Shown here: piece by piece, positions 60,801 to 64,000 of the stretch
How the letters are laid out: each line of letters begins with the position of its first letter
Position numbering within the stretch: position 1 is the first letter of the stretch
DNA from: Phyllobacteriaceae bacterium
GTDB lineage: Bacteria; Pseudomonadota; Alphaproteobacteria; Rhizobiales; Rhizobiaceae
DNA: 64,000 nt
Direction of reading: 5' to 3'
NCBI GenBank assembly: GCA_024742765.1
Contig: JANSXT010000023.1
Coordinates: 1-64,000, forward strand
The notes under the pieces: generated by a model
Seen by the model: only the letters and a program-made list of their open reading frames with translations
Told to the model about the DNA's origin: nothing
Database searches by the model: none
Position numbers and translations under genes: made by a program

Positions 60801-61712
60801 TCACGATTGTGGGGACGTTTTGGGACCAGTGCACGCAGCAACGAATTGATGCCCAAATCGCGTGAGACTGAAGTTCAGGGAAGGTACCGCGCCGTAGTCG
60901 CTGACCAACCTAGCGTCGGCGATATCCTGATCTTGCTGTTCGCTCATTGAAACAATGATGTCATTAAGCCTGTCGGCCAATCGGTCGGGATCGACATATC
61001 CCTTTATCTCGCTAAAATGTGGTTCCAGATCCCATTTGTGAATCCGGTCAAATGTGACGTCCGATCTTTGAGCAAGCCCCTGACGAACGAGATTCTGGAT
61101 CGCAAACAAAACTCGTTCTTCGGTCACCCCAGACATGATCGCATCGACGACCGCCTTCGTCTTGTTCGTCAGCGTGGATTGATCCTCCTCCATCAGCTTG
61201 CGGGACTGCCCTTCCACATCTTCGGTTGCTTCGAAGACCTGCATCGGCGGCCAGCGTCGATTGTAGTCACTCAGGGCAGCGTCTATCTCCTGCATGGCTT
61301 CGAGGATGCGCGCTTCGAGCGGCGTCAAGTTTGCCAAGACCGAAACAATGGCGCGCTTGTCGTGCACGTCGCTGGTTAGCGAGTTGGCCAGCAGGCCTGC
61401 GTAAAGCGCTTGTATTTCAGGTTCGTCGCTCCGCGACATGCCTTCAAATAAGGCATAGATTTCTCCGGTTGGTAGGGAATGACACCTGTCCAGCGGTATT
61501 CCCTTCTCTTTCAAGAAATCTGCCGTCTTTGCCGCTGAACTAATGAGATTACGCGTGCGCCATTCGCGCACGCGATCTCCAATGATGGCGCCGAGCAAGT
61601 CCTTTGAAAACCCGACAAGGCCGGAGGCCGTTTCACCCGCCGCCACCTTGATCACTTCTGCTGCCGCTTCATCGACTGCTGGCGCGATACCGATCTTCTG
61701 CATTTTCGTCAT
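60801..61712 (-). CDS. Abi-alpha (DUF4393)-like protein, putative phage defence
   Basis: 303 residues. The N-terminal half follows the DUF4393 plan: ASGLVGFSKDLLGAIIGDRVREWRTRNLI, TADFLKEKGIPLDRCHSLPTGEIYALFEGMS and EIQALYAGLLANSLTSD, then VSVLANLTPLEARILEAMQ. DUF4393 is the Abi-alpha family, linked to abortive infection. The C-terminal half (ILFAIQNLVRQGLAQRS-type) looks like a winged helix. A lone defence-type gene between repeat blocks of an integrative element fits a cargo gene. Activity is inferred. Confidence 0.72.
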   Translation of the reverse strand: MTKMQKIGIAPAVDEAAAEVIKVAAGETASGLVGFSKDLLGAIIGDRVREWRTRNLISSAAKTADFLKEKGIPLDRCHSLPTGEIYALFEGMSRSDEPEIQALYAGLLANSLTSDVHDKRAIVSVLANLTPLEARILEAMQEIDAALSDYNRRWPPMQVFEATEDVEGQSRKLMEEDQSTLTNKTKAVVDAIMSGVTEERVLFAIQNLVRQGLAQRSDVTFDRIHKWDLEPHFSEIKGYVDPDRLADRLNDIIVSMSEQQDQDIADARLVSDYGAVPSLNFSLTRFGHQFVAACTGPKTSPQS

Positions 61713-62243
61713 ATGTCACACTACCAGCATTTGCGGATTCCTAACCAGACGAGCCTGAGCGGTTTTTCGCGATCCAATCGGTCGATATTAGAAATTGAGA
61801 ACTCTGCAAAGTGTTTGACGCTCTCGATTCTTGCATAATTCGGCACAGTCGTTGTGGGCGCACCCTTCGGGCCGGGCTGTCGTGAACCGGGCCTATAGTC
61901 CCGGCCATGCGGCTTCCATCCCTAGCGCTGAACTCATGACAGTCCTGACGGGCTGACGTTTTTGTTTTTGGGGCGTGCCGCCCGTCTTCCGTCAAGACCA
62001 AGCCCCGTGGGCGCAGCCAACGGTTTCCCCATCCTTCCGCGCCGTTGGCTTGTGCAGGACGGGTGATCCCCCTCCGCTGTCTGCGGTCTGGACGGCTTCC
62101 CCCGCTCATTGGCGCATGCCTAGTCCGGTTGCATCCTCAACCGCAACCGTCGATAATCAGGTGATTTTCGTTTCGTCGTGGACAGCTTTCGACACCGTTA
62201 GCATTTGAATTCACAGCACATTTTAATCTGCTAGGCTCACGTT
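61713..62243. other. Gap of ~530 bp with a repeat copy and no gene
   Basis: Contains short GC-rich inverted segments (for example GGGCCGGG...CCCGGCC around 61870-61910) and the first of the ~67-bp repeats. No frame on either strand has both a ribosome site and recognisable protein texture. Confidence 0.5.
62076..62142. repeat. ~67-bp direct repeat, left copy
   Basis: Shares GACGGCTTCCCCC, CTCATTGGCGC and CCTAGTCCGGTTGCAT in the same order with the copy at 63361-63430, with a few substitutions and small indels. The two copies bracket the DUF3800 gene. Confidence 0.75.
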
Positions 62244-63071
62244 ATGAGCAAGAAACTCCATCTCTACTTTGACGACACGGGGAGCCGCGATCCTGACCGC
62301 GTTTCAAGTCCTGACGCTAAACGCCGAGATGGCATGGATTGCTTCGGCCTTGGCGGTGTGCTGATTCGCGAGGAAGACATCGACGGTGTTTTCGCCGCTC
62401 ACAAGGCCTTTTGTGCCGATTGGGAAATAGACTACCCGCTGCACTCATCAAAGATTCGCGGCGGGCAGGGAAAATTCGGCTGGCTCAAGAAACCCGACAA
62501 TGCGGCTTCTTTCTTGCCCGCGCTTGAGGATTACTTGCTGTCGCTGCCGATTATAAGCATCGCCTGCGCGGTGCATCGCCCCGGCTACGTCCACCGCTAC
62601 AAAGACCGCTACCAAGAGCGGCTTTGGTTTATGTGCAAGACCGCTTACTCGATTCTCATCGAGCGGGCAGCCAAATACGCAGACTCCGAAGGCCGCAAGC
62701 TGGAAGTCTTTTTCGAGATGACAGGAAGAAAGGAAGACAAGGATATCGCGCAGTACACCAAGGAACTCAAAAAGACTGGCCCGCCGTTCGCTACGGGCAC
62801 TTCTGAGGCCTACACGCCGTTCACGGCGAGTGACTTTCGGCGCATTGTTCTTGGGGAACCGCGACAACGCACCAAGAAGACACCGATGATTCAGATTGCC
62901 GATCTTGTGCTGTATCCGATGGCAAAGGGCCGATATGACCCGACATATCGACCGTATGTAAGGTTATCGGATGGCGGCAAGCTGATCGATTGCTATCTGG
63001 CCGAGGACGAGCGTCCATTGCGCGGCATCAAATATAGCTGCTTTGACGATGTCGCACCGCCAAAAGAATAA
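62244..63071 (+). CDS. DUF3800 domain protein
   Basis: 275 residues. The start KLHLYFDDTGSRDPD and the segment FGLGGVLIREEDIDGV are typical of DUF3800. Later KLEVFFEMTGRKEDK and TPMIQIADLVLYPMAKGRYDP supply the conserved acidic residues of its RNase H-like fold. DUF3800 genes are common on mobile elements and in defence islands, but the activity is unproven. It is flanked by direct repeats and ended by a hairpin, so it looks like an independent cassette. Confidence 0.83.
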   Translation: MSKKLHLYFDDTGSRDPDRVSSPDAKRRDGMDCFGLGGVLIREEDIDGVFAAHKAFCADWEIDYPLHSSKIRGGQGKFGWLKKPDNAASFLPALEDYLLSLPIISIACAVHRPGYVHRYKDRYQERLWFMCKTAYSILIERAAKYADSEGRKLEVFFEMTGRKEDKDIAQYTKELKKTGPPFATGTSEAYTPFTASDFRRIVLGEPRQRTKKTPMIQIADLVLYPMAKGRYDPTYRPYVRLSDGGKLIDCYLAEDERPLRGIKYSCFDDVAPPKE

Positions 63072-63097
63072 AGGCTCGGTGTGACCCGAGCCTCTTT
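63072..63097 (+). terminator. Intrinsic terminator after the DUF3800 gene
   Basis: AGGCTCGG pairs with CCGAGCCT across a 6-nt loop right after the stop codon, followed by CTTT. The stem is perfect (8 bp) and preceded by AAs, though the T-run is short. Confidence 0.75.
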
Positions 63098-63481
63098 AGT
63101 CTTTAGGCCTGCTAGCTGAGCGCAGACCCCCGGGCCCAATGCCCACATCTTCATAATAGGCGAAAAGAGTTAAGAATTCTACAAGAATTTTCTAAGCGCC
63201 TGATTTCTATGGGGATAAGGCGTTTCAGAAAGGGTGCAGAAACATCGAAGAAAGCGACTGGCCGCGTACGGCCAATCGCCATGGGTTAAAAGCCCGGCGG
63301 ACGCATCGCCAGTTCGGCTTCGATATTTTGCATCGAAGCCAGCGCGATGCGCTGTTCGTGGCTGTCGCGGCGGTCTTGACGGCTTCCCCCGGCTCATTGG
63401 CGCGGGCCTAGTCCGGTTGCATGTGCAACCGGTTAATCAAATGGGAAAGTCGCGGCAGACTTACCGCGATTGCGGAAGCTA
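63098..63481. other. Gap of ~380 bp holding the right repeat copy
   Basis: After the terminator comes non-coding sequence with no convincing frame, then the right copy of the ~67-bp repeat and the converging end of the next gene. Confidence 0.5.
63361..63430. repeat. ~67-bp direct repeat, right copy
   Basis: Same order of blocks as the copy at 62076-62142. This one continues into CCGGTTGCATGTGCAACCGG, a perfect palindrome (63413-63432) that the left copy has only in degenerate form. Confidence 0.75.
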
Positions 63482-64000
63482 TCATCTCGGCTGCACCACA
63501 AAGAATTGGCTGCCGAAGCCATGCAGAGCTTCATCGCTAATGCTACGCAGTGCTTCTTCGTCCGGTGACAATTGCCGTCCTTCACTGATATCTGGTCCCG
63601 GCTCAGTGCTCGCTGAAACGTCATCTTCTTGCTGTGGTTCTTCTCGAATTCGTCGTTCTTGACGCCTGATAAAGTCCTCTAGACGAGGATATGCTCCGTC
63701 AATTTTCTGCCGTGCAACCCGTTTCTGTTCGTCGATGTCGGCTTGAATTTCAGACTGTGTCTCACGTGCCTGCCTCCGTTTGGTGCGGACGTTTTCCAAC
63801 CATTCGGAAAGCTGTTCTTTCACGGGTCTGGTGTCTCTGGTCAGCCGTTCTTTGATTTCTTTCTCCAGCTTTGAAGCGGAAATCGGTTCGATCCGCTTCG
63901 GTTCCGAACAGAAAAAGGCTTCTGTTGCATCATAGGATACATGGTGACGGTCATTGTCGTAGATGAGGCCGATGGTGCGCGGAGCCACGAATATCGAACG
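63482..64000 (-). CDS. C-terminal part of a charged protein, runs off the right edge
   Basis: At least 172 codons, open to the edge; a GTG at 63988 is possible but the frame continues upstream (RSIFV). The visible part is highly charged and helical (SASKLEKEIKERLTRDTRPV, KEQLSEWLENVRTKRRQARE, TQSEIQADIDEQKRVARQKI) with an acidic tail. This texture is common at the ends of relaxase or mobilisation proteins, but no motif is visible. Function not called. Confidence 0.6.
   Translation of the reverse strand, partial: RSIFVAPRTIGLIYDNDRHHVSYDATEAFFCSEPKRIEPISASKLEKEIKERLTRDTRPVKEQLSEWLENVRTKRRQARETQSEIQADIDEQKRVARQKIDGAYPRLEDFIRRQERRIREEPQQEDDVSASTEPGPDISEGRQLSPDEEALRSISDEALHGFGSQFFVVQPR

Larger units (their letters stand above)
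51087..64000. mobile_element. tRNA-Arg-associated integrative element (right end outside window)
   Basis: The region begins at the tRNA and contains a large serine recombinase, a VirD4/TraG coupling protein, a second serine recombinase of the invertase type, repeats, an AT-rich patch and probable defence genes. Gene density, base composition and strand use differ from the ordered catabolic operons to the left. A coupling protein without visible mating-pore genes suggests an ICE whose other genes lie to the right, or a mobilisable element. No second att copy is seen within the window. Confidence 0.75.

Noticed and set aside
62100-63440. Insertion sequence carrying the DUF3800 gene
   Set aside because: The flanking repeats are direct and imperfect with no terminal inverted repeats, no target duplication seen, and no transposase.

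Overview
This window is high-GC chromosomal DNA from an alphaproteobacterium, most likely Hyphomicrobiales or a relative. That reading rests on a phosphate-starvation betaine-lipid cluster, a BacA/SbmA-type transporter, TRAP and branched-chain-type ABC systems, and aerobic CoA-ester aromatic catabolism. The last 13 kb is a tRNA-associated mobile element of different texture. No rRNA and no CRISPR array is visible.

Layout. (1) 1-4.8 kb: a polyphosphate kinase 2 (cut by the left edge) diverges from plcP-btaA-btaB, which replaces phospholipids with betaine lipids. A betaine-homocysteine methyltransferase follows. (2) 4.8-7.0 kb: BacA-like transporter, MAPEG protein and a small secreted protein. 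(3) 7.1-13.2 kb: a SorC-type regulator divergent from an acetoin-dehydrogenase-like E1alpha/E1beta/lipoyl-hydrolase set that ends in an FGGY sugar kinase. (4) 13.2-15.3 kb: a class V PLP enzyme divergent from an Lrp regulator. (5) 15.3-21.3 kb: a LacI-controlled ribose-type ABC importer with a sugar epimerase, divergent from a D-2-hydroxyacid dehydrogenase.

(6) 21.3-43.5 kb is a tryptophan/anthranilate catabolic island. An AraC regulator diverges from cupin, flavin monooxygenase, formamidase, kynA and kynU, giving Trp -> kynurenine -> anthranilate. Facing it is one long leftward operon with a 2-aminobenzoyl-CoA monooxygenase/reductase, SDR, MarR, enoyl-CoA hydratase, acyl-CoA dehydrogenase, a second cupin, a 2-aminobenzoate-CoA-ligase-like enzyme, a stand-alone RAM domain, a LivKHMGF importer and RidA. 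Between them, glutaryl-CoA dehydrogenase and a FadJ-like fusion run rightward. Together the genes could take tryptophan through anthraniloyl-CoA to glutaryl-CoA and acetyl-CoA. (7) 43.6-50.5 kb: a TetR-controlled TRAP importer followed by a cyclase-family hydrolase, a beta-keto acid cleavage enzyme, an SMP-30 lactonase and OsmC.

(8) 50.9-64 kb: a tRNA-Arg(CCG) with a 45-bp duplicate of its 5' half, and a large serine recombinase whose reading frame runs antisense through the intact tRNA. Further in are a VirD4/TraG coupling protein and small genes, a Hin/Pin-type invertase flanked upstream by two inverted 26-bp crossover-like sites enclosing a promoter, an AT-rich insertion, an Abi-alpha (DUF4393)-type gene, and a DUF3800 gene between ~67-bp direct repeats. 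The element continues past the right edge.

Starts were chosen from Shine-Dalgarno spacing, overlaps with neighbours and family N-termini. All family names come from reading motifs; no database search was run.
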